Shown here: one piece after another, positions 55,406 through 64,000 of the stretch
Numbering within the stretch: position 1 is the first letter of the stretch
Layout of the letters: each line of letters opens with the position of its first letter
DNA from: Marinagarivorans cellulosilyticus
GTDB taxonomy: Bacteria > Pseudomonadota > Gammaproteobacteria > Pseudomonadales > Cellvibrionaceae
Reading direction: 5' to 3'
Assembly: GCF_021655555.1 (NCBI RefSeq)
Contig: NZ_AP023086.1
Span: 1,560,001 to 1,624,000 of the forward strand
Length of the DNA stretch: 64,000 nucleotides
Program-made: the position numbers and the translations under genes
The notes under the pieces: model-generated
Told to the model about the DNA's origin: nothing
Seen by the model: only the letters and a program-made list of their open reading frames with translations
The model's database searches: none

Positions 55406-58400
55406 ATGAGCACGATTGAAAAGAAAAAAGGAAAACACAATGTTTTTATGTTTTCGGGGCAAGGTAGCCAATATTTTCGAATGGGAGAGGATCTTTACCA
55501 ATCGCATTCGGTATTTCGGCAATGCATGTCGGAAATGGATCAATTGGTTAAAGAAAAGTCTGGTTTCTCGATCGTGTCGGAGTTGTACAAGCCAGAAAGA
55601 AAGAAGAGCGAAAGCTTTAATGACCTATCAAAAACGCACCCTGCCATTGTCATGGTGGAGTTTGCTTTAGCGAAAACATTAATAGCTGAAGGCATCAAGC
55701 CCGACTTACTGTTGGGCTCAAGTTTAGGAGAGTTTTCTGCATTGGCAATTGCTGGCGCTTTTGATACGAATACCCTGCTGGATCTTGTTTTGCATCAGTC
55801 GTCTACACTCGAAAGCTCAGAAAATGCCACGGGTATGACCGCAGTAATTTGTGAGCGTTATGTATTAGACCCAATCATACAGCGTAACAATTGTGAAATT
55901 GCGGGAATAAACAGTAAGCAGCATTTTATTATTGCCGGCCGCCTTAAGGACCTAGAACAATGCCATATGGCATTTAATAGCGCTTTGGTTTCCTACCAGC
56001 CGCTTGCTGTGAACCAAGGGTTTCACTCCTCGTTCTTAGAGAGTGAAAAGGCTAAAGTTTTACCGTTTATAAGTAGTCAAGACTATAGTCAGCCTCAGTT
56101 ACCGGTGTTCTCTTGTGCATCGAAAGGTGCTTTGGAAACATTTTCACCTGAGCATCTTTGGAATGTGATACGTAAACCGATGATGCTTACGGAAACTTTG
56201 GATCAATTGTTTTCATTTGGTGAACTAACGTTTATTGATATTAGCCCTTCTTCAACCTTGTCAAACTTCGTGCGTATCAATAAGCCTCAGTCAAACAGTA
56301 GTAAAGTTTTCCCCGTATTGGATCCTTTTGGCAGTGATCTCGATCGGTTTAATAAATTAAAAAACAGTGTGATTAAGCTCGCCAATGATAAGCCAAAATT
56401 AGTGAATAAAGAAAAGGACAACAAGCCTATGAAAGTTCATCTATTTCCAGGTCAGGGATCTCAGCATCCTGGTATGGGTAAATCTGTTTTTGATAAATAT
56501 CCGGAGTATGTTGAGCAGGTCGATGTAACGCTTGGCTATTCGATAAAAGATCTTTGTTTGAAAGATGCACAAAAGAAGCTTTCAAACACCCAATATACCC
56601 AGCCTGCCTTGTATGTTGTTGAGTGCCTGAGTTATCTGGAAGCGGTGGAGCAAGGCGGTACCCCAGATGTTGTGGTTGGGCATAGCTTAGGTGAATATTC
56701 TGCGCTATTTGCTGCTGGTGTTTTCGATTTTCAAACGGGGCTAAAACTCGTAAAAAAACGCGGGGAGTTAATGGCTGATACGGGCGTCGAAGGCCGTATG
56801 ACAGCTGTACTGAATATGGAGGCCGATAAGATTGCGTCTCTACTCAAAAAGTCCAAAATTGATGAAATTGATATTGCCAACTATAACAAGCCGTCTCAGA
56901 CGGTGATTGCGGGGCCGGGTAAAAGTTTGGCCGTTGCGGAGCGCATATTGACGCGCGGTGGAGCAAACTGTGTTCCGTTAAATGTCAGCGCACCTTTTCA
57001 CTCCCGGTATATGGAGCCGGTTGTTCAGCAATTTTCGGCCTACCTTGATCAGTTTGAATTCAGTGAGCCTAAAATTCGCGTTCTATCTAATGTCACCGCG
57101 AGACCCTACAGTTCAGCCAGCGAAGTTAAAGCATTGCTGAGCCGACAGATAAGTAACCCCGTGCGGTGGACCGAATCTGTACAGGTGTTAATGGGTTTTG
57201 GTGATTTTGAGTTTTCTGAAATTGGACCAGGAGATGTACTGACAAAATTAGTTGGCAGTATTAAGGATAAATGTGGTCCGATCAAGATAGAAGGGCTTAG
57301 CGACGTTTCAACGCAACAAAAACATACAGACGAAGAACGCAAAGCGCACTCTTCGAATAACAGTGAAACCGCTCTTGAAAACCCCTCTGATTTTCAAAGG
57401 TATTTTCAGTGTGAATCGAGCCTAGTGGTTGGCCCGGTAGTGGGCGATGTAAAAAATAATATTTCTTCTACCTTAAATACCAATGGCTTTTTGGCATACA
57501 CCGAGTTACCGGCAGGTAGCTTGGATACTGTAAAAAACGCGATTTCTAAAAGAGAGAAATCATTAAAGGCTGGTGAGTCGCTAAGTCTTCGGTGGCAATC
57601 AAAGATATTCGATCACAATTTTGATCAGCAAGTTGCAAAAATCTTGGCCGGATCAAAGGTAAAAAATGTTCTTGTAAGCGGATTTCATTCCGTCAACACT
57701 GCGCTTGCTGATTTGCGGTTAAAAACGCTAGGTGGAGAATCCAAGTGTACGCTCATTGCGCTTGTGGATACCATGGAGCAGGCAACGAAATTTTTACGCC
57801 CCATTCCGGATGCGCTCGTTAATCAGCTGGCTACGCAAGATTCGACGCGCCCCCTTAAAGCCGATCAACATAAAAAAGTTATGCCTGTTGATGCGATAGT
57901 ATTTAGTGGCGACATTCAGTCTGTTCACGCGCTTAAGCAGTTAAGGGATTCAAATAACATGGAAGCTTGCTTGCCCCAAGAGTTACAGAAGGTTTGGATT
58001 GGCAGCTCAAAAAATATTGGTGCCCCAAGTTCAATTAACAGTGCACTTCAAGCTGGATTTGATTTTGTATTGGCTGCCGATATTTTTCAATGCACCAAAG
58101 AAAGTGAGAATTCTGAACAATTAAAACAGTTGCTCGAAGACCTGACAGATAACGACTTTGGTTTGGCGCCGCATCCAGAACTATTTGAGTTTGGAGTGGA
58201 TGTTACCGTTGTTACGCGAAATAACAGTTATCGCGGAGTCGCCAAATCTCTGCTGAATGCGTGGAAAAGCGATTTGGCGCAGAGCCGCACGGATTTATCT
58301 GACAGTGCTTTAGTTAAAAAATATTTCCCTAAAGGCGTTGATGCATTGTGGGCAGAAATCGCTAGTAATTCTAACTATGTCTCTGAAAGCGAGAAGATCG

Positions 58401-58615
58401 AGGCGGAAAAAATCCCGTCATTGAAGCTAACGTTATTGTTGAGATACATGTTGAGTGAAGGTGGCTCGTCATGGGGCTTGGATAAAGGCCTAACTTGTGA
58501 GAAATCGATGGTGGACTTTAATCGGTGGCTAAACAAAGAAGGGGTAGTCTCTTGGAAGAATAGAAGAACACTGGATTTGGCCAAAAAAATTACATCAGAA
58601 ATGGCATGCGGCTAA
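55406..58615 (+). CDS. Free acylhydrolase-AT didomain with degenerate PfaD-like ER
   Basis: 1069 residues serving the AT-less modules. Domain 1 (about 10-320) has GSSLGE (Ser106) and no GHS motif, resembling the proofreading acylhydrolases of trans-AT clusters (PedC type). Domain 2 (about 335-640) has GHSLGEYSAL (Ser427) and SAPFHS, features of malonyl-specific ATs. Domain 3 (about 665-1069) follows the PfaD/enoyl-reductase layout to its end (DVTVVTRNNSYRGVAK, FNRWLN). However, the SGGHT flavin/catalytic motif reads SGDIQS and the GGIGTP phosphate loop reads KNIGAP, so flavin chemistry looks lost. ATG 55406 has GAGGA about 5-6 bases upstream. Confidence 0.87.
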   Translation: MSTIEKKKGKHNVFMFSGQGSQYFRMGEDLYQSHSVFRQCMSEMDQLVKEKSGFSIVSELYKPERKKSESFNDLSKTHPAIVMVEFALAKTLIAEGIKPDLLLGSSLGEFSALAIAGAFDTNTLLDLVLHQSSTLESSENATGMTAVICERYVLDPIIQRNNCEIAGINSKQHFIIAGRLKDLEQCHMAFNSALVSYQPLAVNQGFHSSFLESEKAKVLPFISSQDYSQPQLPVFSCASKGALETFSPEHLWNVIRKPMMLTETLDQLFSFGELTFIDISPSSTLSNFVRINKPQSNSSKVFPVLDPFGSDLDRFNKLKNSVIKLANDKPKLVNKEKDNKPMKVHLFPGQGSQHPGMGKSVFDKYPEYVEQVDVTLGYSIKDLCLKDAQKKLSNTQYTQPALYVVECLSYLEAVEQGGTPDVVVGHSLGEYSALFAAGVFDFQTGLKLVKKRGELMADTGVEGRMTAVLNMEADKIASLLKKSKIDEIDIANYNKPSQTVIAGPGKSLAVAERILTRGGANCVPLNVSAPFHSRYMEPVVQQFSAYLDQFEFSEPKIRVLSNVTARPYSSASEVKALLSRQISNPVRWTESVQVLMGFGDFEFSEIGPGDVLTKLVGSIKDKCGPIKIEGLSDVSTQQKHTDEERKAHSSNNSETALENPSDFQRYFQCESSLVVGPVVGDVKNNISSTLNTNGFLAYTELPAGSLDTVKNAISKREKSLKAGESLSLRWQSKIFDHNFDQQVAKILAGSKVKNVLVSGFHSVNTALADLRLKTLGGESKCTLIALVDTMEQATKFLRPIPDALVNQLATQDSTRPLKADQHKKVMPVDAIVFSGDIQSVHALKQLRDSNNMEACLPQELQKVWIGSSKNIGAPSSINSALQAGFDFVLAADIFQCTKESENSEQLKQLLEDLTDNDFGLAPHPELFEFGVDVTVVTRNNSYRGVAKSLLNAWKSDLAQSRTDLSDSALVKKYFPKGVDALWAEIASNSNYVSESEKIEAEKIPSLKLTLLLRYMLSEGGSSWGLDKGLTCEKSMVDFNRWLNKEGVVSWKNRRTLDLAKKITSEMACG

Positions 58616-58679
58616 TTAATAGAACGCAGTTTCCTAGCGGCCCGATCCAAAAAATGATAATAGCTCTCGGTACGAAAAT

Positions 58680-59372
58680 ATGAGAAAGGATGTATTAAGT
58701 GATGTAGTTGTGTACTGGTGTAAAGTATCTAAAGGCCGCTACGTTAACTATTGCTGGATAGTAGAAAACCCGTTAACGAGAGAGGCGGTAATTATCGACC
58801 CCGCTTGGGAAATGGATAAAATACAACACGTTTTACTCGAAAATTCGCTGACTTTGAAAGCTGTTTTAATTACGCACCATCACCATGATCACATTGATCT
58901 AGCGAAACCCTTGGCGCAGGCGTATGGTTGTGATCTTTGGATTTCCAGGAAGGAGCGCGATTTCTATTGTTTAGAAAACTATTTCTTTAAGGTGTTCGAT
59001 GCACATCACAAGCTTCGTTGTGCTGGTATGACCGTTGAACCAATAGTGACACCCGGCCATACGGCGGGCAGTACTTGTTTCAAAATTGGCAATGCAGTTT
59101 TTACTGGCGACACTTTATTCAACGAAGGCTGTGGTATGTGTGTGGGCCCAGGCTCTAGCTCGGTGGATTTATATCAGAGTCTTCAAATGCTTCACTCACA
59201 ACTAAATGATGACGTTCACATCTATCCCGGTCACAAATATTCGATCGAGCTGGGGCAGACATGGAAGTTTGTAAAATCAACAAATATCTATCTAAATATT
59301 CGTGATATGAATAAATTTGTTGAATTTAGAGGGCGATCCGCTAGTACCAAGAACGCCTTTAGTTTTGTTTAG
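58680..59372 (+). CDS. PksB/BaeB-like zinc hydrolase (glyoxalase II family)
   Basis: 230 residues, cytoplasmic. The MBL-fold metal site is intact: THHHHDH (about residues 64-70), GHTAGS, GDTLF aspartate and YPGH. Size and motifs match the glyoxalase-II-like proteins that recur in trans-AT PKS clusters (PksB of bacillaene). Their role is unsettled; thioester housekeeping is often proposed. Here it is the only stand-alone thioester-type hydrolase besides the acylhydrolase, and no TE domain exists, so a part in release is possible. The ribosome site is weak. Confidence 0.82.
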   Translation: MRKDVLSDVVVYWCKVSKGRYVNYCWIVENPLTREAVIIDPAWEMDKIQHVLLENSLTLKAVLITHHHHDHIDLAKPLAQAYGCDLWISRKERDFYCLENYFFKVFDAHHKLRCAGMTVEPIVTPGHTAGSTCFKIGNAVFTGDTLFNEGCGMCVGPGSSSVDLYQSLQMLHSQLNDDVHIYPGHKYSIELGQTWKFVKSTNIYLNIRDMNKFVEFRGRSASTKNAFSFV

Positions 59373-59463
59373 TTTATTTTGCTTCGCGATTTTAGATTTC
59401 ATTTTATAGATTACATTTTATAGTTATTTGTTAAAAACCTTTTTGTATACGACGGAGATGCAT

Positions 59464-61227
59464 ATGAGTACCCGAGAAGACAGCAGTGTAAATTACGCTG
59501 ATAAGATATATCGCAATGGAAACATTTATACCGTTAATAAAGAGCAGCCATGGGCTAAGGCAATTGCTGTTCGCTCGGATAAAATTATAGCTGTTGGTGA
59601 TGAAGAAGCTGTAATGAGGTTTCAAGGCCTTAATACCCAAGTGTTGGACTTGAAAGAAGCATTTGTTATGCCGGGTATACATGACATGCATTGTCACCCC
59701 GATTGGGCCTTGGCGGGAGAGTTTAGTTATTTTAACTTTTGGCCTCAATTTCCACAGTCCGTTTCAGAAATGAAAGACAAGATTGTCGCGCTGGATCAGC
59801 AGTTGGATAAAGACGACTGGATTTATGTGGGGCCAATCAATCCGTTTGCCTTCCAGCAAGAGGGCATTGGCATGGATAGCGATTGGTTAGATTCATTTGT
59901 GCCTGACCGAAAAATTGCAATAATTGATAATGGACATCACACCTTACTAACAAACTCCAAAACGGTTGCTTTGGCTGGCATTACAAAAGATACGCTTGAC
60001 CCAAGCAACGGAGTGATTTGTCGCTTCGAAGATGGGCGGCCAAATGGATTGTTTCAGGAAGGCGCGCAAACCTTAATTAAGGCGATAATGCCAGAGGTTC
60101 CTGTTTCCGATTTTATTAAAATGTTTGCCAGGGGAGCAGCGTTATTGCATGCCCAGGGAATTACCTCCGCAAAATTTTTGCATTTAAATACTCCACGCTT
60201 AAAAGCCTTGCGAGAATTGGATCGTCAAAGCCAATTGAATTTGAAAATTGAAGCAAGCATTAGCTGGAAAGACGATGTCGTATGTGTTCCCGATCGCTGG
60301 GAGCTGATGGCAGGTGCACGATTTGAATACATGACGGACCATATTAATACGAACAGTGTTAAATTTTATTTAGATGGAATTCCCCCTAATAGAACGACCT
60401 TTGAAAAGACTCAGTTTAATATTGGCGCTGAGTTGCCTAGAATTAAAGGCAATCAGTTTGAGGTGGATGAGCATAACCATGATCATGGCGAAGAAGATTT
60501 AGCGCATAGTTGCTGTTTGAGTGGCGGTTTTGGTGTAGTGAATTTTACGTTTCGGGAATTGTGCGCCATGGTGGCCGATATGGATCGCCGAGGCATTCGA
60601 GTGATTGCTCATGCCATTGGTGACCAAGCTTCGCACTGGTTTGTCAGTGCCGTTGAATTGGCTCGCAGGGATAACGGCCCGAGTGGACCAAGGCATCAAA
60701 TAGCACACAGTAATAGTATCTTAAATAAAGATATTAAACGCGCGCGTGATGCCAATATGCTTATCGAATTTTCTCCTCAAATGTGGTGGCCAAGCCAAGT
60801 GACTTCTGCGCTTTGGCGATTGTACGATAAAGACAAAGCAGACAGATACTGGCCGTTTAGAGAAGCCGAAGACGAGCAAGCACACTATTGCTTTGGTAGT
60901 GATTGGCCCGTGCACGGTTTGCAGTGGTGGAATGCCATTGAGGCAATGGTAACGCGAACAAACCCAGTAGATCCGGAGTTTGATTACCCAATGGGTGAAA
61001 ACATGGGGCTTAGTGTTGAGGAAGCAATTTATGCGTTAACAATGCGCGGTGCTTACGCAATGGAAAATGAAAATAAAACAGGCTCGCTCGAAGAAGGGAA
61101 GGATGCGGATTTTATCGTACTGGATCAAAATTTACTGACTATTGATCAAAGCGAGATTCACAATACGGTTGTAAAACTAACTGTGTTTGAAGGCCGCGAG
61201 GTATATAAGGACGAGGCGGGTTTATAA
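59464..61227 (+). CDS. YtcJ-like amidohydrolase (amidohydrolase family 3)
   Basis: 587 residues from ATG 59464 (GGAG 6 bases upstream). TIM-barrel metal-dependent hydrolase: HDMHCHPDW (metal HxH), HAIGD, QIAHSNS and GSDWPVHG (catalytic Asp), with the terminal beta-sandwich strand pair (GSLEEGKDADFIVLDQNL). No signal peptide, so cytoplasmic. Relatives hydrolyse N-acyl or formamide-like bonds. As last gene of an operon whose first domain should make an N-formyl amine, a deformylating or N-acyl-trimming role is an attractive inference, not a demonstrated one. Its C-terminus is intact. Confidence 0.82.
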   Translation: MSTREDSSVNYADKIYRNGNIYTVNKEQPWAKAIAVRSDKIIAVGDEEAVMRFQGLNTQVLDLKEAFVMPGIHDMHCHPDWALAGEFSYFNFWPQFPQSVSEMKDKIVALDQQLDKDDWIYVGPINPFAFQQEGIGMDSDWLDSFVPDRKIAIIDNGHHTLLTNSKTVALAGITKDTLDPSNGVICRFEDGRPNGLFQEGAQTLIKAIMPEVPVSDFIKMFARGAALLHAQGITSAKFLHLNTPRLKALRELDRQSQLNLKIEASISWKDDVVCVPDRWELMAGARFEYMTDHINTNSVKFYLDGIPPNRTTFEKTQFNIGAELPRIKGNQFEVDEHNHDHGEEDLAHSCCLSGGFGVVNFTFRELCAMVADMDRRGIRVIAHAIGDQASHWFVSAVELARRDNGPSGPRHQIAHSNSILNKDIKRARDANMLIEFSPQMWWPSQVTSALWRLYDKDKADRYWPFREAEDEQAHYCFGSDWPVHGLQWWNAIEAMVTRTNPVDPEFDYPMGENMGLSVEEAIYALTMRGAYAMENENKTGSLEEGKDADFIVLDQNLLTIDQSEIHNTVVKLTVFEGREVYKDEAGL

Positions 61228-61472
61228 GATTGGACCAGCAGTATAGGTACACCTCGTAACGCTTGTAAAAAAACAGGAGGAGTTAGCCGTTTGGTTGTGC
61301 TATTCGTTGATAAGAACACAATCAAACCTAGCTCTTTCTGCACTTCATGTCCTCCCTTTGCGCGTATCTCGGTCGCTGATGCGTGCTGTAGGGGTTTGTT
61401 ATGGATCCCCAATTCTCGTCCCAATGACTTGCGCGATTAACGGTAACGCTTTTTAGTTCTGCGGTAACTAGG

Positions 61473-63998
61473 TTAAAACGCATAGCTGAAACTACACGAA
61501 AGCGTGCGGCCTTCAGAGGGTTTTACTACAACGGAGTCGAATAAATCGGCGGAGGTGTAGTATTTTTCGTTGGTGAGGTTGTTAATTTGTAGCAGTGTGG
61601 TGACCCGCTGGGTTTCATACCTTAAAGAGGCTGTCCATGCGGTATAGCTGGGTAAAATAACAGAGCCAAAAACGTCGCTTGCGGTTTTATCGGCCCAAGT
61701 AAAACCCAAGCTTGTGGTTAGCTTGCCGGTGTTGTTTGGTGCGGGTGTTAAAAAAGGTAGGTTGAGTGGAGCTTGGTAGGTACCAAAAACGCTAAGGATG
61801 TTGTTGGGTAGGCCACCGCGTTCAAGCTTGGCGCCTTCGCCTACAAAGGTTGCCCTTTCGCCGGCAATGCGGCCGCCATAAATGTCGCTAGCGGCAAGCC
61901 CGTTTTGCCGGGCGAAATCGGCGGCATTAATGACGGTAAAGATCTTGTCGCCTTTTTCGTAGGTTTCTGAATGAGTTGCTGTTGCGACTATGGAAAGAGC
62001 ATCGCTGGCTACCGCTCTTAATTCTAATTCATAGCCTTGGCCAAATACCTCGGTTAATGCTTGAGTTTGACCAGCTTGCTCGGACTTATCTTGATTGTAA
62101 TAGTTGAGGGCGGCGTATAAGCGACCATCAAATCCATCGTATTTTATGCCGGCCTCAAATAATGAAGAATCCTGTAAAAATGCTTTGCTAGCCAGCGTTT
62201 TGGGAATAGCACCACCGAGCTGATTAGCCGTCATAGCGTGAGATTTTGCGTAGGTGATGTATGGAATAAAGCCGCTAGTAAATTGATACGAAAGGCTACC
62301 GTTATAACTGAATGCATTATCGCGTGCGCGTTGCTGGCCAGGAGCACTGTGGCTGGAATCAAAACGGTTGCCTAATAACGTGGTGGCAATATCTTCTGCC
62401 TGTAATTGAAACTGATCATAGCGGGCGCCTAATAAAAGATTAAAGCGTTTAAGGCTAATATCGCTAAGGGCAAAGAGTCCTGCATTTTTATTTTGTGAAA
62501 CTTCGTGCACATTATAATTGCGATAAACCGTGCCTTCGGCAATGACGGTATTGCCATTTGCGTCTGTACCAAAGTGGACATTGGCAAGGGGGTTATCGAT
62601 GGCTGGGGCTATGCGGTCGTTGGGAGTTGGGCCTTGGCTAATGTCTCTAAAGTCGAAGGTCTCGTCTAAAAACGCGTGCTTAAGTGTTAAATCTTCGTGC
62701 CGATAATTGGCCCCAACGAGGGTCTTGGCGCTAAGGTGCTGGGTGTTTAATTCAAAGTTATAGCGCGTTCTTAATTCCCACAATTGTGCGTTGGGGTAGT
62801 GTGCCGTAAAGCCCCAGCTTTGATACTTTTTATGATTCATCGCATCGTAAAAAAGCGCTGTTTTCCAGCTGGCGTTATTTGCAAATGTATGGCTAATATC
62901 AAGGTAGGCGGTTATTGCTGTGGTATCGGCAAAATCATTGTCATCAATAAAGGTTGTGCTGTGTTCTAGGTAAGTGGTGCCCACGTTGCTAAGCGGGTAC
63001 AAGTACGAGCCGCCCAAGCAGGCAAGCTCTTTACCGTTGTAAGTGGCGGCGGCATCAAAATCGCCACCGCGTTCGGCAGGCACGCAAAACCGCCCAACAT
63101 TGCTAAAAGCATTGTTAATGCTAACCGGGGCTGCAGAGGTAATAAAACCGCTTTCTTGCGGTAGTAACTGGCTTGGGTCTTCGCCGGTATTGCGCTCTTG
63201 GGGGGCGCCGGTAATATAAGTGCCGTCGTCAATTAATGCTTGGGTAACGCGGTTCCAACCGGGTACCTGAATGCTATCGCTGTATTGGTATTGGCCACCT
63301 AATTCGATAGTGGTGCGGTTGCTTGTATCGATATTAAATGCAATTTGAAGTAATTCGTTGCTTGGCTCGTATACATCATAATAGGATTGTGAATCTTCTA
63401 TTTCGGCAAAAACATGCATGCCGCCATCTTGGTTATTGAGTGTAAGCGGTAGGCTTAAGTTAAGCGCGGCAATGCGCTGTTTATAACTACCCACAGTAAA
63501 GCCAATATCGCCGGATACAACACCGTCTTGCTTAGCGGCGGTGGATTTAACCGTTTTTGGGATGTAATTCATTTGGCCGCCAATGCTGCTGTTGCCATAT
63601 AGCGGTGATGCCGGGCCGCGCATAATTTCTATTTTTTCGGCCCCGCGAATATTGGTATTAAATGCGCCGGGGTTGGCAATGCGCCGAAATCCCCGGTAAT
63701 AGTTATCGGCCGGTTCACCGCGAATATCCATAGCGCCTTTAATACCAACAAAAGAACTAGTGAATGCGCCGGGCGTTAAGCGCACTAAATCATCGACGCT
63801 GCGCAATGCAAATTTCTCGATTAAATCGCTGCTTACCTCGGTTACCGAGCGTGGTGTTTGGGTGATGATTTTATCTAAGCCAAATGCACTGCTGCTTTTT
63901 TGTTTAGGTAATAATGATAGGTAATCTTGCCCTGTTACAAGTACTTCTTCGATAACCTCTTGCCCGTAGCTGGGTAGGGCGTAGTGGGTGGGCAGCAA
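61473..63998 (-). CDS. TonB-dependent outer-membrane receptor (5' end beyond window)
   Basis: 841 codons visible on the - strand. The frame is open at the window edge, so the true start and signal peptide are probably outside. A TonB-box-like EEVLVTG lies near the visible N-terminus. The plug domain follows (PRSVTEVSSDLIEKFALRSV, then AEKIEIMRGPASPLYGNSSI), then the 22-strand barrel region. It ends in Phe (SYAF), the barrel assembly signal. It probably imports a siderophore, glycan or other large ligand; no ligand can be assigned. It converges on the amidohydrolase gene and is not part of the PKS operon. Confidence 0.9.
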   Translation of the reverse strand: MLPTHYALPSYGQEVIEEVLVTGQDYLSLLPKQKSSSAFGLDKIITQTPRSVTEVSSDLIEKFALRSVDDLVRLTPGAFTSSFVGIKGAMDIRGEPADNYYRGFRRIANPGAFNTNIRGAEKIEIMRGPASPLYGNSSIGGQMNYIPKTVKSTAAKQDGVVSGDIGFTVGSYKQRIAALNLSLPLTLNNQDGGMHVFAEIEDSQSYYDVYEPSNELLQIAFNIDTSNRTTIELGGQYQYSDSIQVPGWNRVTQALIDDGTYITGAPQERNTGEDPSQLLPQESGFITSAAPVSINNAFSNVGRFCVPAERGGDFDAAATYNGKELACLGGSYLYPLSNVGTTYLEHSTTFIDDNDFADTTAITAYLDISHTFANNASWKTALFYDAMNHKKYQSWGFTAHYPNAQLWELRTRYNFELNTQHLSAKTLVGANYRHEDLTLKHAFLDETFDFRDISQGPTPNDRIAPAIDNPLANVHFGTDANGNTVIAEGTVYRNYNVHEVSQNKNAGLFALSDISLKRFNLLLGARYDQFQLQAEDIATTLLGNRFDSSHSAPGQQRARDNAFSYNGSLSYQFTSGFIPYITYAKSHAMTANQLGGAIPKTLASKAFLQDSSLFEAGIKYDGFDGRLYAALNYYNQDKSEQAGQTQALTEVFGQGYELELRAVASDALSIVATATHSETYEKGDKIFTVINAADFARQNGLAASDIYGGRIAGERATFVGEGAKLERGGLPNNILSVFGTYQAPLNLPFLTPAPNNTGKLTTSLGFTWADKTASDVFGSVILPSYTAWTASLRYETQRVTTLLQINNLTNEKYYTSADLFDSVVVKPSEGRTLSCSFSYAF

Positions 63999-64000
63999 CC

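Noticed and set aside
54965..55543. 192-codon antisense frame across the PKS3/AT junction
   Set aside because: It overlaps the PKS3 carrier domain and the start of the AT gene; no family features.
55406..58615. Functional trans-acting enoyl reductase
   Set aside because: The domain has PfaD-like length but the flavin and catalytic motifs are replaced.
1..64000. CRISPR array, tRNA or rRNA genes
   Set aside because: I saw no regularly spaced direct repeats and no tRNA- or rRNA-like sequence anywhere in the window.

Overview
The window looks like chromosome from a marine-type gammaproteobacterium. A Wzy-type exopolysaccharide operon, a TonB-dependent receptor and a very large propeller-bearing sensor kinase point to the Cellvibrionaceae neighbourhood (Saccharophagus/Teredinibacter-like). 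That placement is inference from gene style, not a computed match.

Region 1 (1-15776, + strand) is an exopolysaccharide export and assembly operon. It holds the outer-membrane exporter Wza, phosphatase Wzb, tyrosine kinase/co-polymerase Wzc, flippase Wzx, three GT4 glycosyltransferases, an EpsG-type polymerase, a PglC-like initiating phosphosugar transferase, a PglD/NeuD-like acyltransferase, a CapK/PaaK-like adenylating enzyme and a DegT-type sugar aminotransferase. PglC-, PglD- and PglE-like functions together suggest a bacillosamine-type first sugar.

Region 2 (16068-21863) carries a 1383-residue propeller sensor fused to CheA-like Hpt and ATPase domains, a zinc-ribbon/YbjQ-like protein (both on the - strand), and a decayed glutaminase gene. 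Region 3 (22559-27750) holds a diheme cytochrome-like protein, a flavodoxin-fold reductase, two exported metallo-beta-lactamase-fold hydrolases and a LysR regulator.

Region 4 (29150-61227, + strand) is the main attraction: a compact trans-AT polyketide synthase/NRPS locus. Order: PKS1 (formyltransferase - A(probably Gly) - PCP - KS - DH - KR - ACP - ACP - KS - DH); an RND exporter fused to a LolA-like domain; an outer-membrane barrel protein; PKS2 (ACP - KS - serine-less ACP-like insert - carrier - C - FkbH - carrier); PKS3 (KS - altered KR - carrier); a free acylhydrolase-AT-degenerate ER protein; a PksB-like zinc hydrolase; and a YtcJ-like amidohydrolase. The line predicts an N-formylglycyl starter, a few malonyl extensions, insertion of a glycerate-derived unit through a condensation domain, and one further ketide. 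I see no thioesterase, phosphopantetheinyl transferase or HMG-synthase cassette. I do not recognise the pathway as one of a known product. A convergent, 5'-truncated TonB-dependent receptor closes the window.

Running through all regions is a family of short non-coding mobile elements (about eight copies, full and decayed) with GGGCAYCTCTAAAAAT ends and YTAR-like target duplications. In three operon genes the stop codon coincides with the element junction. One copy contains a second, unrelated nested element.
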